Assembly (NCBI RefSeq): GCF_000633355.1
Contig: NZ_AYMQ01000067.1
Location: forward strand, 1 to 46,482
Direction of reading: 5' to 3'
From: Serratia sp. H1w
GTDB lineage: Bacteria; Pseudomonadota; Gammaproteobacteria; Enterobacterales; Enterobacteriaceae
Length of the DNA stretch: 46,482 nucleotides
The notes under the pieces: generated by a model
What the model was told of the DNA's origin: nothing
The model's database searches: none
The model's input: the letters and a program-made list of their open reading frames with translations, nothing else
Part shown: piece after piece, positions 36,440 through 46,451 of the stretch
Position numbering within the stretch: the first letter of the stretch is position 1
Layout of the letters: every line of letters begins with the position of its first letter
Program-made: the position numbers and the translations under genes

Positions 36440-39400
36440 CTAAGAGAAACGGTTTTGCCCCTTGCGGAATGCCATTACGGCCATATCGCCACTATTCCAA
36501 TTTTGCCCACTCGGAGCGCCAGTTATTCCAAATTGCACGTCCAGCGACCCGTAAGCGGGCACATTAATAACTAATGCGCCAGAAAAAATGCCCCTTGTAT
36601 TAGCAGAGTCTTCCCAATACGTCACACCATTTACAGATATAAAGACTTTCCCACTACCGCCGCCACTAACCGACGCGGGTATAATATTTGCGTATGGGAC
36701 AACAACAATGGACTCATAAGGTAAGCCACCGCTAAAGTAGCGGTTTGTATAGGCATTCACACCAACAAGGCTAAAGCCTTTCCACACACTAGCGGAAACC
36801 ACATCCCCTAGGATTTTTTCAGCGTAAACTGTGCCGGTAAAGTATCCATCCGCACCGCGCAGCTCACCGCCGAAGTAACCATTATATGCACGAAGTTCAC
36901 CAGCAAAGTATCCGCTATCAGCATATACATTCCCGCGTACGTTAACCTGCTGAAACTCAGCATAACCATTTTTATTAATGGCCCACCCAGTTTTACCGCT
37001 ATCCCAGTTATCTGACTGGATATGCTGGGCTATTTTAGCGCTATCTATTGATGCGTTTTTGATGAATGCCGAGTTCATGAATACCTGGCCACCTTCGACC
37101 GCGAACGGACTCGATACCGCAGAGCCGGTACCACTAGCCGTATTCAAAATGGCGAACCGATCCGCAACTATAAGCACCTGGCTTTGCATTCCCTCGGGCG
37201 TATTTTCGACACCAACACCAATCCCCGCAGTGTATAGCTTGCCATCTTGCGTTTTACCCACTTTGACAGACCACATATCTTGCAGTTTGCTGGCATCCTC
37301 AACCGGCCCCAGCAAGTCCTTGCCGAGCTGCGTTTGGGTGATTTGGCCTGTGAGGTAGTCCAGAACGTCACTAGCGTCGCTGCTTGATGTGCCTTGCGTC
37401 CATGCAGTCCACGGCCCTGCGTTGCCGAGTCGGTCAACTAAGCGAGCCTGGAACCAGAAATTCACGCCGGCAGCCAACCCGGTCATTGTGTGGCTGCGCT
37501 GCGGGTAGGCATAATCGCCCAGGTGCATTTTGCCGCTACCGTTCGAGCTGCGGCTATACCAGATCTCCGTCCTTTGGGTGTCCTCAGCCCCAGGTGGGAA
37601 CGCCCAATTCAGCACAATGCCAAAGACCTGGCCAGCAGTGGTAAAGCTGGCCAGCGCTGGCGGCTCTCCTATCTTGCCCTTAAGCGTCATTTCCGGGGCG
37701 TTGGCCCACACACTGGAAATCTCAGCCGGGTTTATTGCACGAACGCGGGCTTGATAGCGGCCGGCGTAAATTCCCTGCACTTCAAAGCCCAGCGTTGACA
37801 CGCGCGGGCCGGGTATCCAGTTGCCGTTATCTCTGCGCCACTCCGTTTCGTACGCAATAGCGCTTTCGGCTTTGTCCCACGTCACGTAGAGCGTAGCCAC
37901 CGCCAACCCCTGGATGGTTGCAGAGTTCTCCCTGATCCTGACGTTGGCCGGTGGAGCCTGAACGCCTGGTGGGATTACAGTGATCGGGCGGTTTTCGATA
38001 CGCGCACCGGTATCGATACGGGCGTACTTATCCGGGTCATGCTCGATAGCCGTTATATCGAACGAAACACCGTCCTCATTTTCAGTGATGCCGGTAACGC
38101 GGAATTGTTGAATAGCCAGATCAGTCGCATCGACAGCCCACGCACATTCTGCCGCTGGCACTTCGCTGTAGTTGGTCGAAACCGTTACCACCTTGCCGCT
38201 CACGGCGCTGATTGTCCGGGCTTGTGATTTGCCGCTTGGCAGGTTCACAATCAGGCGCTCACCAACTTTTGCCGACGACACACGGTCTAGGGTGATGTTA
38301 CGGCCAGAAACAGAGCTGATACGGCCACCGAGCGGGCGGCCAGCCATTGCCTCATCAGCAACGCCGATAATCCACCCCGGTAGCGGGATATTCCCGTCCA
38401 TCCCAACCGTGAAGGAGATCACCCGGTCTTTGTCATTTGTCAGCAGCAGCCACTTACCGCGCCGGATTGCTTCGGTTTGCCGGGTACAGCCGATAGCAGT
38501 TAGATCGGCCTGCTTGACGTTGTAACGGCGAATCAGATTGTTATCAAATACCGGTTCTACAGAGTCCTGGTAGCCGTTTTCCGGGTCGCTCCAGCTCACC
38601 ATCGCCGTGCTGTAGTGCGTCTTCTCACTGGCGCTGCTGTCGGTAAATAGCCCGTCCTTGACGTTGGCGCGCGTGTAGATGTAATCCACATCGCGGGGCA
38701 TATCAGCCAGCGCATTCATGCTGTTGTTCGCCCAGTAGGTCATGCCGCGAAAAATGTTTGCGAAGTCACGCAGTACAGTCCAGGCTTCCTCTTGGGACTG
38801 GATGTAGGCGTCACACAGGAAACGCGGCTCTGTACCGCTGCCGCCGCGCCCATCGGGTACCAGTTGATCGCAATATTGCGCGATGGCATACAAATCCCAC
38901 TTTGTGAGCGCCAGGTTCTCGGCTTTCACGCGGCTGCCGATGCTGTAGCGGTCGTTGATCAGCAAATCGTAAAACACCCAGGCGGGGTTATTCGTCCAAG
39001 CCCATTTAAAGCTGCCGTTCCACGTACCGGTATAGGTGCGCTTGATCGGGTCGTAGGTCGTGGGGATGCGGATCACGCTGCCTTTCGGCTCACACGACAC
39101 TTGCGGGATGTTCTGGAACTGCTTGGCATCGAACTGGACAAACAACAGCGCGGTTTCCGGGTACCGCAGTTTCACGTCGATCAGCTCGGTAATCGACTCA
39201 GTAACCATTTTATCGGCTATGCGGTTGCTGGTGCTGTTTGGCGTGATCCGACGTACCCTAACCTGCCAGCTAGTGCTGGCCTTGGGTAAATCAATACGGT
39301 GGCTGCGCTCGTATTTCGTCGTAGTCTTGCCATCAACAGCCGTTTTCAGCATTTCACGATAGGCACCGCCATCGGTCGCCACGTCGATCGCGTACTCAAT

Positions 39401-39817
39401 ACGATAGCCCACCACGTCGCCGTTATCCCACTGTTCTTGCAGTTGCTGCCACGAGAAGCGCACACGAAATGCAGAAAGTTGGGTATTCGTCAAAGAACGC
39501 ACCCACGGGTTAGCGCTAGTCAGTTCTGTAGCAACGGTTATCTCGTTCTCAACATCAGGCATGCCGGGGATATAGTCCTGATCCGGAGTGCCAGAGCGAA
39601 ATTCCCACTTCACGCCGGGAAAGTTTTCCGAACCATCTGGGCCGATGATCGGGGTTCCGTCGAGAAAAATATTCTTTCCGTCCAAACCACCAGCCAATTC
39701 ACCTTCGGCAAGCGCCAGTAAGACTTTCGCATAAGAGGTGGATTGCAGGGAGTCAGGAGATTCTACTGGCGTGTGCGCATCACCGCCGCCACCCTTGCGG
39801 CCTTCTATCATAGACAT
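36440..39817 (-). CDS. J: Tail tip / host specificity protein J
   Basis: 1125 residues (lambda J 1132). The N-terminus has GRKGGGGDAHTPVESPDSLQS and AKVLLALAEGELAGG, the standard start of J-type central tail-tip proteins. The body shows the J features RIPTTYDP..RTYTGTWNG, WVFYDLLINDRYSIG and CDAYIQSQEEAWTVLRDFANIFRGM, followed by fibronectin-III-like repeats. The C-terminal ~150 residues carry the variable receptor-binding part. It forms the tail tip and contacts the host receptor. ATG at 39817 follows TGGAGAA. Confidence 0.95.
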   Translation of the reverse strand: MSMIEGRKGGGGDAHTPVESPDSLQSTSYAKVLLALAEGELAGGLDGKNIFLDGTPIIGPDGSENFPGVKWEFRSGTPDQDYIPGMPDVENEITVATELTSANPWVRSLTNTQLSAFRVRFSWQQLQEQWDNGDVVGYRIEYAIDVATDGGAYREMLKTAVDGKTTTKYERSHRIDLPKASTSWQVRVRRITPNSTSNRIADKMVTESITELIDVKLRYPETALLFVQFDAKQFQNIPQVSCEPKGSVIRIPTTYDPIKRTYTGTWNGSFKWAWTNNPAWVFYDLLINDRYSIGSRVKAENLALTKWDLYAIAQYCDQLVPDGRGGSGTEPRFLCDAYIQSQEEAWTVLRDFANIFRGMTYWANNSMNALADMPRDVDYIYTRANVKDGLFTDSSASEKTHYSTAMVSWSDPENGYQDSVEPVFDNNLIRRYNVKQADLTAIGCTRQTEAIRRGKWLLLTNDKDRVISFTVGMDGNIPLPGWIIGVADEAMAGRPLGGRISSVSGRNITLDRVSSAKVGERLIVNLPSGKSQARTISAVSGKVVTVSTNYSEVPAAECAWAVDATDLAIQQFRVTGITENEDGVSFDITAIEHDPDKYARIDTGARIENRPITVIPPGVQAPPANVRIRENSATIQGLAVATLYVTWDKAESAIAYETEWRRDNGNWIPGPRVSTLGFEVQGIYAGRYQARVRAINPAEISSVWANAPEMTLKGKIGEPPALASFTTAGQVFGIVLNWAFPPGAEDTQRTEIWYSRSSNGSGKMHLGDYAYPQRSHTMTGLAAGVNFWFQARLVDRLGNAGPWTAWTQGTSSSDASDVLDYLTGQITQTQLGKDLLGPVEDASKLQDMWSVKVGKTQDGKLYTAGIGVGVENTPEGMQSQVLIVADRFAILNTASGTGSAVSSPFAVEGGQVFMNSAFIKNASIDSAKIAQHIQSDNWDSGKTGWAINKNGYAEFQQVNVRGNVYADSGYFAGELRAYNGYFGGELRGADGYFTGTVYAEKILGDVVSASVWKGFSLVGVNAYTNRYFSGGLPYESIVVVPYANIIPASVSGGGSGKVFISVNGVTYWEDSANTRGIFSGALVINVPAYGSLDVQFGITGAPSGQNWNSGDMAVMAFRKGQNRFS

Positions 39818-39833
39818 TGATTTTCTCCAGGCG

Positions 39834-39858
39834 TAAAAAAACCAGCTCTAGGCTGGCC
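39834..39858 (-). terminator. Hairpin terminator between I and J
   Basis: On the minus strand GGCCAGC-CTAGA-GCTGG is followed by seven T residues, just before the J ribosome site. Confidence 0.75.
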
Positions 39859-39877
39859 ATTGAGGAGTGCAGGTTGT

Positions 39878-40489
39878 TTATTGCTGGTCTTCTGCGAAGA
39901 TCCCCGCAGAGATGATGGCACCACCGATCCGGCGCTTGCCGTAGAGAATAGGTACCGGATTGCCCTGAGCAATGGTATTCACCGGCCCACCAAAGGCATA
40001 GCTCGGCTTGTTGTCTGGGCTTTCACGTCGAGCCAAGCCGCCTTGCATGGGGGATAGCATTTGTATTACACCGCCGATCATCATAGCGGCACCCATCTGC
40101 AACGCAGCAGAACCCCAAGCGCCGCCGCCAAATGCCTGCCCCCACGGAGACATGCCAATAGCACCAATGACGACCAGCACCGCGCCAAGGATGGTCTGAA
40201 ACACCCCCGCCTTTTTACTACCGATAATGACCGGGGCGATCCTGATATCATCACTACCAGAAAACTCCAGCTCATCTTTACCGATATTGTTCTTCCCAAC
40301 AAAAATAGAGAATGTCAGTCCCCTTTCTTTTGCGGTCTGTAAGAATCTCTCAAAGCCGGGAATAGTTATAGATAACGCCTTGATTGCTTCTTGCGGCGTG
40401 GACACAACCAGTTCGTGAACTCGGCCAAATGTTGAACCAAGAACGCCATAGAGTCTAACCATTCGATATTCGTGTGATGTTGTATTCAT
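39878..40489 (-). CDS. I: Tail assembly protein I
   Basis: 203 residues from the ATG at 40489, with GGAGTGAGC before it (lambda I 223). N-terminal ubiquitin-like part (RMVRLYGVLGSTFGRVHELVV) is followed by a Gly/Ala-rich hydrophobic region (FQTILGAVLVVIGAIGMSPWG, MGAAMMIGGVIQMLSP), then GGPVNTIAQGNPVPILYGKRRIGGAIISAG, all characteristic of lambda gpI. It acts in tail-tip assembly with K and J. Confidence 0.93.
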   Translation of the reverse strand: MNTTSHEYRMVRLYGVLGSTFGRVHELVVSTPQEAIKALSITIPGFERFLQTAKERGLTFSIFVGKNNIGKDELEFSGSDDIRIAPVIIGSKKAGVFQTILGAVLVVIGAIGMSPWGQAFGGGAWGSAALQMGAAMMIGGVIQMLSPMQGGLARRESPDNKPSYAFGGPVNTIAQGNPVPILYGKRRIGGAIISAGIFAEDQQ

Positions 40490-40501
40490 GCTCACTCCAA
40501 T

Positions 40502-40523
40502 AAAAAACCCTCCGAAGAGGGCG
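40502..40523 (-). terminator. UUCG-loop terminator of the lipoprotein gene
   Basis: On the minus strand GCCCTC-TTCG-GAGGG is followed by TTTTTTATT, 28 bp after the stop of the lipoprotein gene and just before gene I. UUCG loops are very stable. Confidence 0.85.
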
Positions 40524-40550
40524 TTGTACAATCATTTAATATACTTCTAT

Positions 40551-41066
40551 TTAATCACAATATATCTGTGAACCATATTGGTCAGCATCACTATGGCAAG
40601 CACGCCCTTTGCTATCGAAGCTATGCGCCTCGATACTTCCATCAGGATTCACCACGCTATACGAGTCACCGCCATACTTTTTAGCATACGCTTTGTGAGC
40701 TTCATATTGATGCTGCTTTGCCTCACTCAATTGCTTACGTGCGTTAGCAAGACTTTCCTCGGTTTGTTGTTCTGCCTCTTGATTCCCGGCTCTGGCAGCA
40801 GCATATACATCACACTGGAAAGGAATGTAGCGATATATTCCGTGATTAGACCTTTTATCAAGTTCAATATTACTTTCGTGATATAACTTTAAATAGAAAG
40901 AATGGTGCCCACATAACATATCTGCCTTAGATTGTGCCAGTTTAATATCAGTAGTGCTGTATATTTTTACATCACCGCTCTCTTTATTAAAATCGTCTTT
41001 TAATGTCGGCCTTTCAACACATCCAAGCAATAATACCGAGACAAAGAAAATGATTGTTTTATTCAT
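40551..41066 (-). CDS. Prophage-encoded lipoprotein between tail genes K and I
   Basis: 171 residues. MNKTIIFFVSVLLLGC is a lipoprotein signal with lipobox LLLGC (Cys16). A mature part has Cys52, Cys85, Cys157 and Cys170 (MLCGHH, FQCDVY, GRACHS, IYCD) and a helical coiled-coil middle (EAEQQTEESLANARKQLSEAKQHQYEAHKAYAKK). AAGGA precedes its ATG. Lower GC than the tail genes and its own UUCG terminator at 40502 mark it as a moron (cargo gene) placed between K and I. It is not in lambda's tail operon. A lysogenic-conversion or superinfection-exclusion role is inference. Confidence 0.85.
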   Translation of the reverse strand: MNKTIIFFVSVLLLGCVERPTLKDDFNKESGDVKIYSTTDIKLAQSKADMLCGHHSFYLKLYHESNIELDKRSNHGIYRYIPFQCDVYAAARAGNQEAEQQTEESLANARKQLSEAKQHQYEAHKAYAKKYGGDSYSVVNPDGSIEAHSFDSKGRACHSDADQYGSQIYCD

Positions 41067-41126
41067 ATTTCAATCCTTATTATGCCAACAAACAGCAACA
41101 CTTTAACATGTGTGACCGCAATAGCA

Positions 41127-41834
41127 CTACGCAGACCCACTATAGCGAAGCGCGATGATCGTCCTATCCTGCCAATAACCATCATACGGGACATGCTTAC
41201 TCAACTGCCCGTACGTGTGGTGGAGCATCACCCCATCACCGAGATATACCCCAGCATGGTTCGGCTCGTCGGCTCGCACCTGCATAATGATTATGTCGCC
41301 CACCCGCAGATCACCGGTTGCCGGTATAAACCCGGCCTCTGCATAGTGCTGCATGTAGAGGTTTTCGCCGCGATTCCACCAGCCATCTGAACGGTCGAAG
41401 TTGGGGATATCGATACCGCATTCCAGTCGGTACCAATCACGCACGATCGCGTAACAGTCCCAGATGCCATGCACGAACGGGCGTCCCAGTAGCGGCTTAA
41501 TACCCTCGGTGGGAATAACCGTTCTGATATCGCCCTCCGGCCAACTTGCGATAATCCACGGCAACTGTGACAGGTCACATTGCGCCTGGTCGAGCTGGCT
41601 CGGCTGTGTTGTTGCGTCCGGGTGACTGTGAACGATAGCGACGATATCCCCAGCATCCTCCGCTGCTGCATAGTCCTCCGGGTGCATGCTGAATTGCTCG
41701 GCGGGCTCTGGTGCGGTATTTCGGCAGCGAAGATACTGCTGGCGGCGGCCATTTTGCACCACCAACCCGCAACATTCTGCCGGATAGCTTTCTTCGGCAT
41801 GCGCCAAAATGGCGCTGATAATGTGCTTTCTCAT
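41127..41834 (-). CDS. K: Tail assembly protein K (Mov34/NlpC-P60)
   Basis: 235 residues. The N-terminal ~100 residues carry a JAB/MPN metalloprotease-like motif (VAIVHSHPDATTQPSQLD). The C-terminal half is an NlpC/P60 peptidase with Cys in GIWDCYAIVRDWY and His in PNHAGVYLGDGVMLHHT. This two-domain make-up is that of lambda gpK, which helps form the tail tip and may act on the cell wall. The stop is 60 bp from the lipoprotein gene. Confidence 0.94.
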   Translation of the reverse strand: MRKHIISAILAHAEESYPAECCGLVVQNGRRQQYLRCRNTAPEPAEQFSMHPEDYAAAEDAGDIVAIVHSHPDATTQPSQLDQAQCDLSQLPWIIASWPEGDIRTVIPTEGIKPLLGRPFVHGIWDCYAIVRDWYRLECGIDIPNFDRSDGWWNRGENLYMQHYAEAGFIPATGDLRVGDIIIMQVRADEPNHAGVYLGDGVMLHHTYGQLSKHVPYDGYWQDRTIIALRYSGSA

Positions 41835-41836
41835 TG

Positions 41837-42589
41837 CTACCTCTTCAACAATGCGGAGCCGGGGAAGCCGCCGAACGGCAGCGGATTACCCTTCCCCCAG
41901 CGGGGTTCGCAGCCGGTGGACAGCAGGCCAGAACAAGCATCTTTTGACGGGTCACTAACCGGCTTGCCGTCTGCATCAAAATACTTGCTGCCGGTGTACC
42001 CGCACGACGCCCCGCGATACTGGCCACGGATACACCAGGTACAAAGGCTGTGAATTTGCCGGGTGGGGATCATGATGCCTTGCAGGTCAGCGGGCGACGA
42101 CAGTGCAAACTGGATGCCGGTATTGCTGCCGCTGATCTTGCGATCGATATACCACACGGCAACCTTTTCCTGTGTCGGATCGGCTTCGGGGTTTCCTTCG
42201 GGGAAGTTCCGGGCGTCCAGGTAATGCGCATAGGTATCGCGGATCGTAACTTTGAACATGGCCAGATTTTGGTATGCCAGGCACATAGAGCCCACAGTGC
42301 CATCGATATTACCGACTGACAGCGTAGGACTCGGCGCTGTACCGTCGCTCGTGACTTCTAGCCCTTCGATCTCCACCGGCCACGGCTTATATTCCCGACC
42401 TCCGAACCAGATGGATTTCGCCGGTAGCTTGGCCGGATCATCGCCCGCCTTTTCCAGCTCTGCCGAAGTGAACGGGATCGGGTGGCTGTGAAAATACAAC
42501 TCAGGCCCGCTGAATTGGCTACCATCCACTTCGAACAGGCGAATTTTACTCCCAGGCTCAAGCACCTGGTGATCAGCATTGATAGACAT
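41837..42589 (-). CDS. L: Minor tail protein L
   Basis: 250 residues (lambda L 232). The C-terminal part has the four cysteines typical of gpL (LCTWCIRGQYRGASCGYTG then ACSGLL/TGCEPRWG), which bind an iron-sulfur cluster in the lambda protein. It forms part of the tail tip. It ends 2 bp before gene K and follows gene M by 11 bp. Confidence 0.92.
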   Translation of the reverse strand: MSINADHQVLEPGSKIRLFEVDGSQFSGPELYFHSHPIPFTSAELEKAGDDPAKLPAKSIWFGGREYKPWPVEIEGLEVTSDGTAPSPTLSVGNIDGTVGSMCLAYQNLAMFKVTIRDTYAHYLDARNFPEGNPEADPTQEKVAVWYIDRKISGSNTGIQFALSSPADLQGIMIPTRQIHSLCTWCIRGQYRGASCGYTGSKYFDADGKPVSDPSKDACSGLLSTGCEPRWGKGNPLPFGGFPGSALLKR

Positions 42590-42600
42590 GGTTTTACCTA

Positions 42601-42954
42601 TTATGGTCGGAAGGCGGTCTCGAACGTGGCCGCAAGTTGGTACATCTGATCGCCGCGGTCATTCTTGCCCAGGGCGGTAACCTGATATGTTTTGCAAGTG
42701 AACAACCCAAGTTCAAAATTTGGCGTCATCCATTTAAAGGCCTTATAACCGGCGTGGCGTTTGAAAAAACTCCTGATCTCGAAAGTGCGCTTCCAGTTGC
42801 CGACAAATGTTAATGACCAACTTTGGAGGTCAGCATTCAACCCATCGCCAACCTGCTGTTTATAGCCGTCACCAAATTGCACTTCACGAACACGGAAGGA
42901 GTGATCGCCAGTCGGGTTTACCCTGGCGGCATAAGTGAACGTTTCCAGCGCCAT
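42601..42954 (-). CDS. M: Minor tail protein M
   Basis: 117 residues (lambda M 109). The pattern VREVQFGDGYKQQVGDGLN is characteristic of phage minor tail protein M. It sits between the tape measure and L, with its ATG at 42954 sharing the end of gene H. Confidence 0.92.
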   Translation of the reverse strand: MALETFTYAARVNPTGDHSFRVREVQFGDGYKQQVGDGLNADLQSWSLTFVGNWKRTFEIRSFFKRHAGYKAFKWMTPNFELGLFTCKTYQVTALGKNDRGDQMYQLAATFETAFRP

Positions 42955-45900
42955 TATCTACCCCCTCTGATCGCGCTATTGATAGCCCCACCCTGGCGCA
43001 GATCCTTGTCGCGCAACTTGATATATTCTCGCCGGAAGACCGCTGTTAACTCACGCGCAAAGCTCTCGCCCTCCCCGCCGCCAGAGACGGATGTAGAGCC
43101 GTTCTCGTTTATCGTTACGTAAACATTTCCCCCCGTTGCACCACCACCCATACCTGAACCGGATGGTTGGCTGGCCGTGGTGGGCCTAACGTCCATAGAG
43201 CGATCGGTAACGCGGTTAGGGGCTGCATAAGCGGCTGAAACATCCCAGACTGATGATCCGGCGCTTGCCCTGCTGGCTGGTATAGATGCGCTGAGATAGC
43301 TGGCCACGGTGGACAGTGTTTGCATAATGCCGTTAGCTGTCGTCGCCATTGCCGCTAATTGCTCCCGGCCCTGTGGGGTATTTTGTACTGACTGATCACT
43401 CTGACCAACAGCACGGACACCCAGCGAACCATCGGCGGCGCGGGTCAACGGCATGATAGCTTCTGGCCCCGCCTCCCCCATTAAGCCTGCACCCTTGGCA
43501 AAGGCAAAATATGTAGGAGAGGACACCACGCTGTTGCTGTAAGCGCTTAGACTTGGTGAGTCGTAGACGCCCCCCTTGGCATTAGCCACCGCACTGGAAA
43601 TAAAACCGCCGATTGATCCCCACATACCGCCAGCGCCAGACATTGAGTTACCCAGCGCTTTGAGGCTGTTCACAAGGGCCGCATTCACAAGGATTTTCTC
43701 TATGGACTCCAGAACGCTGATAGACCAATCTTTCCATGACGCCTTATTGCCGTTGAGCATGTCGGTAATGTTGTTGACCATACCGCTCATGGCGCTTTTA
43801 GTTGCGTCGGCTGCTTGGCCTGCATAGTCGGAAGCCTCATCAACCCAATCGGCAAGACCGGCACTAACGCCGCCCATCCAATCCGCCTCGGCAGCTTTCG
43901 CCTCCTTATACTTCATGTCCAACGCATCGAGAGCGGCAATCCTGGCAGCAACAGCCGCGCTGCCTTTGTCGGATTTATCAAAAATGCGCTCTACCTGCTG
44001 CCGTTCATCAAACTGATCGCGCTGGCGCTGGCCCATCCCACGAGTTTTCTCGCTGGCGGCCGCATCGTCCCGATATTTCCGGGCTGCATCGGTTAACTCC
44101 TTCAGCGCATCGGCCATTTCACGCTGTTTTCTGACTGCTTCATCGGCCTTTTGCGTCCATGTTGCCAGTTCTACAGCTGATGCCTCGATCGCTTTCCGCT
44201 GCTCGTTAGTCCACTTTGCGCCGTTCTCATGAGAGGCAGCATACAGATCGGCAGCCTTTTCCCCCTGGGCTGCCCTGACCTTCTGAACGTCAACGGCAAC
44301 GCTCAGATCAGCTATTTTCCTGCTGTACTGCTCTGCAGTCTTGGTGGCCTCATTTTCGGCTTTGTTGTGCAAGTTGGTAGCACTGGCCCCTGCTTTTTTA
44401 GCCTCCGCCAACCGCTGGGTTTCGTTATATTCCTTCACCATTGCCTGAGTATACTGAGCGGCATAGGTAGCGTTTTCCGGGCCTGTTTTGCCCATTCTTT
44501 GCAGATCAAACTCAGCCTGTTTTGTTACTCGGGCTACTCCATCCAATCCGGCTAACGCTGCCGCCTGTTGTTTTTGCAGCAAAGCCTGTTGCTCGGAGTC
44601 GGTAACCGTAGCTTGAGGGAGGCGCATTGGGCTACTTGCCAGTAATCCGTTACGGGTGGCCAATAAATCATTACCCGTAATGAGTAGCCGATTGAAATCC
44701 TTGTGCTGCGTGCTCATCATCACCAAAGACTGATAAGCAGCATTTTGCTGCCACGCCTGCTCACGTATCTGATTAACGCGCTGGCGTTCGATTTCTGCCA
44801 ATGTCTGCTGTACTTGCCCTGCTCTTCCTTGCATCTGAGTGAGGCGTTCTTGCTCAACAGCAAGATCAGCAATTGCCTTTGCTATACCGTCAACAAGGTC
44901 GGCATCATTGATATTTGCGGAGTAGGCTGGGTTAGCTCGGGCTTGATTCAGCGTTTCCACATCCTGCTGCAGCGCTCTAACTTTCGCAGCCTGCTCATCA
45001 ATCAGTCTATTTTGCTCTGCAAGCGCCTTCTGTGCGTTCTTACCTTCATCTGCCGTCTGGGGCAACGACATCGTTTTAACTTTTTCTCTTACCTGGTCTA
45101 TCTGAGCAGCGTATTCCTGCGCTGACGCCCGTGCCTGCTCCTGCTGCTGGTACATGTAGTACCAGGCTCCAGCCCCCATCATGACAAGGCCGGGTATACC
45201 GCCGACCAACCCCAGCGCGCCAGACATCAGGCGTGATCCTACCGATGTAACACCATTCAGCGCCGTTTGTGCTGTCGTTCTCGCTGCAATATTGCGGGTC
45301 ACTCGCGCTTGTGACGCTTCAAGTCGCCTTTCTGCTGCTGCCTGCCTGTCTGTTCCCCTGGCCGCTGCAAGCGCCTGCTGTGCACGATAAACTGCCGCGC
45401 GAGCGCGAGCGGTTGCTACTTTGGTGCCTTCAAGTTGTGCGGCAGCCAGTGATACTTCGGCACGATATGCCTTGAGTATGCCTGTTGTTGCATTCCCCAT
45501 GCTGGATACCATGCCGCCAAAGAACCGCGCAGCACCGACCGACGCCATAGCACCAAGGGCAAAAGCAACTGTATCGATATTTTTAGCCAGACCATCAAGA
45601 CCAGCAGAAACTGTCGCTGTTACGCCAACTGCATTATTCTGGCCGCCAACCCACTGTTGGAAGGCATTCATTACGCGGGTAGACGCAGCGCTAACGCTGT
45701 TCGGCATTGTGTCGAACTCTTTACGCAACTGCCCTAACTGGCTGATCAGCGCCGGGACAATCACATCGGTGGTCAGCTTTCCTGTGTCAGCCAACCCCTT
45801 CAAATCCTTTTGAGCTACCCCCATACCATCCGCCAGCGCCTTCATTACCCGCTGACCGGATTGGGCAACAGAGTTAAAGTCTTGGCCGCGCAGGACACCA

Positions 45901-46451
45901 CGCCCTAGCGCCTGTGATAGCTGGGTGATCAGCGATGCGGTTTCATCAGCTGATGCTCCTGAAACCTGTAGGCCGGTAGACAGGGCATCAGTTAATTTCA
46001 GGATGTCTTGCGTTCCGTAACCCCATTCACGCAAGGATGATGATGCGCGTGAAAATAGGCTGGCATTCGCCTCAAAAGTCGAGCCGGTATATTGACTGAT
46101 CCTCATCAGGCCAGCCTGGGCAATAGTAAAATCTTCCGTTGAGGTGGTGGCCAGTTTTACCCGCGCATTGAGCGAGTTCCACTTATCGGCCATGGCGACC
46201 AGGTTGCCAGTGGCGAACGCCCCCGCAAGAGCGCCGCCCATAGCCAAGGCGCTACCACGAACAGAGACAAGCTGCCCATTCAGATCGGCCAGCGCGCGTT
46301 GGCTTTGCCGTGTCGCGTTTTCTGCCTGGCGATTACCGCGCTCCACGGTTTTGAAGTAATCGGCTCCCATACGTGAGGCACGGGCGATCTCCGATTGGAA
46401 CGAACTGGAGTTGGCCGATATTTTAATGATTAACTCACGCAAAGATGCCAT
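42954..46451 (-). CDS. H: Tail tape-measure protein
   Basis: 1165 residues (lambda H 853), complete, from the ATG at 46451 with AGGTGAA before it. A long alpha-helical coiled-coil protein with the tape-measure N-terminus (ISANSSSFQSEIARASRMG), membrane-like glycine segments (MGGALAGAFATGN, GALGLVGGIPGLVMMGAGAWYYMY) and the conserved EAGPEAIMPLTRAADGSLGV near the C-terminus. It sets the tail length and is likely ejected during infection. It ends overlapping the start of M. Confidence 0.95.
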   Translation of the reverse strand: MASLRELIIKISANSSSFQSEIARASRMGADYFKTVERGNRQAENATRQSQRALADLNGQLVSVRGSALAMGGALAGAFATGNLVAMADKWNSLNARVKLATTSTEDFTIAQAGLMRISQYTGSTFEANASLFSRASSSLREWGYGTQDILKLTDALSTGLQVSGASADETASLITQLSQALGRGVLRGQDFNSVAQSGQRVMKALADGMGVAQKDLKGLADTGKLTTDVIVPALISQLGQLRKEFDTMPNSVSAASTRVMNAFQQWVGGQNNAVGVTATVSAGLDGLAKNIDTVAFALGAMASVGAARFFGGMVSSMGNATTGILKAYRAEVSLAAAQLEGTKVATARARAAVYRAQQALAAARGTDRQAAAERRLEASQARVTRNIAARTTAQTALNGVTSVGSRLMSGALGLVGGIPGLVMMGAGAWYYMYQQQEQARASAQEYAAQIDQVREKVKTMSLPQTADEGKNAQKALAEQNRLIDEQAAKVRALQQDVETLNQARANPAYSANINDADLVDGIAKAIADLAVEQERLTQMQGRAGQVQQTLAEIERQRVNQIREQAWQQNAAYQSLVMMSTQHKDFNRLLITGNDLLATRNGLLASSPMRLPQATVTDSEQQALLQKQQAAALAGLDGVARVTKQAEFDLQRMGKTGPENATYAAQYTQAMVKEYNETQRLAEAKKAGASATNLHNKAENEATKTAEQYSRKIADLSVAVDVQKVRAAQGEKAADLYAASHENGAKWTNEQRKAIEASAVELATWTQKADEAVRKQREMADALKELTDAARKYRDDAAASEKTRGMGQRQRDQFDERQQVERIFDKSDKGSAAVAARIAALDALDMKYKEAKAAEADWMGGVSAGLADWVDEASDYAGQAADATKSAMSGMVNNITDMLNGNKASWKDWSISVLESIEKILVNAALVNSLKALGNSMSGAGGMWGSIGGFISSAVANAKGGVYDSPSLSAYSNSVVSSPTYFAFAKGAGLMGEAGPEAIMPLTRAADGSLGVRAVGQSDQSVQNTPQGREQLAAMATTANGIMQTLSTVASYLSASIPASRASAGSSVWDVSAAYAAPNRVTDRSMDVRPTTASQPSGSGMGGGATGGNVYVTINENGSTSVSGGGEGESFARELTAVFRREYIKLRDKDLRQGGAINSAIRGGR

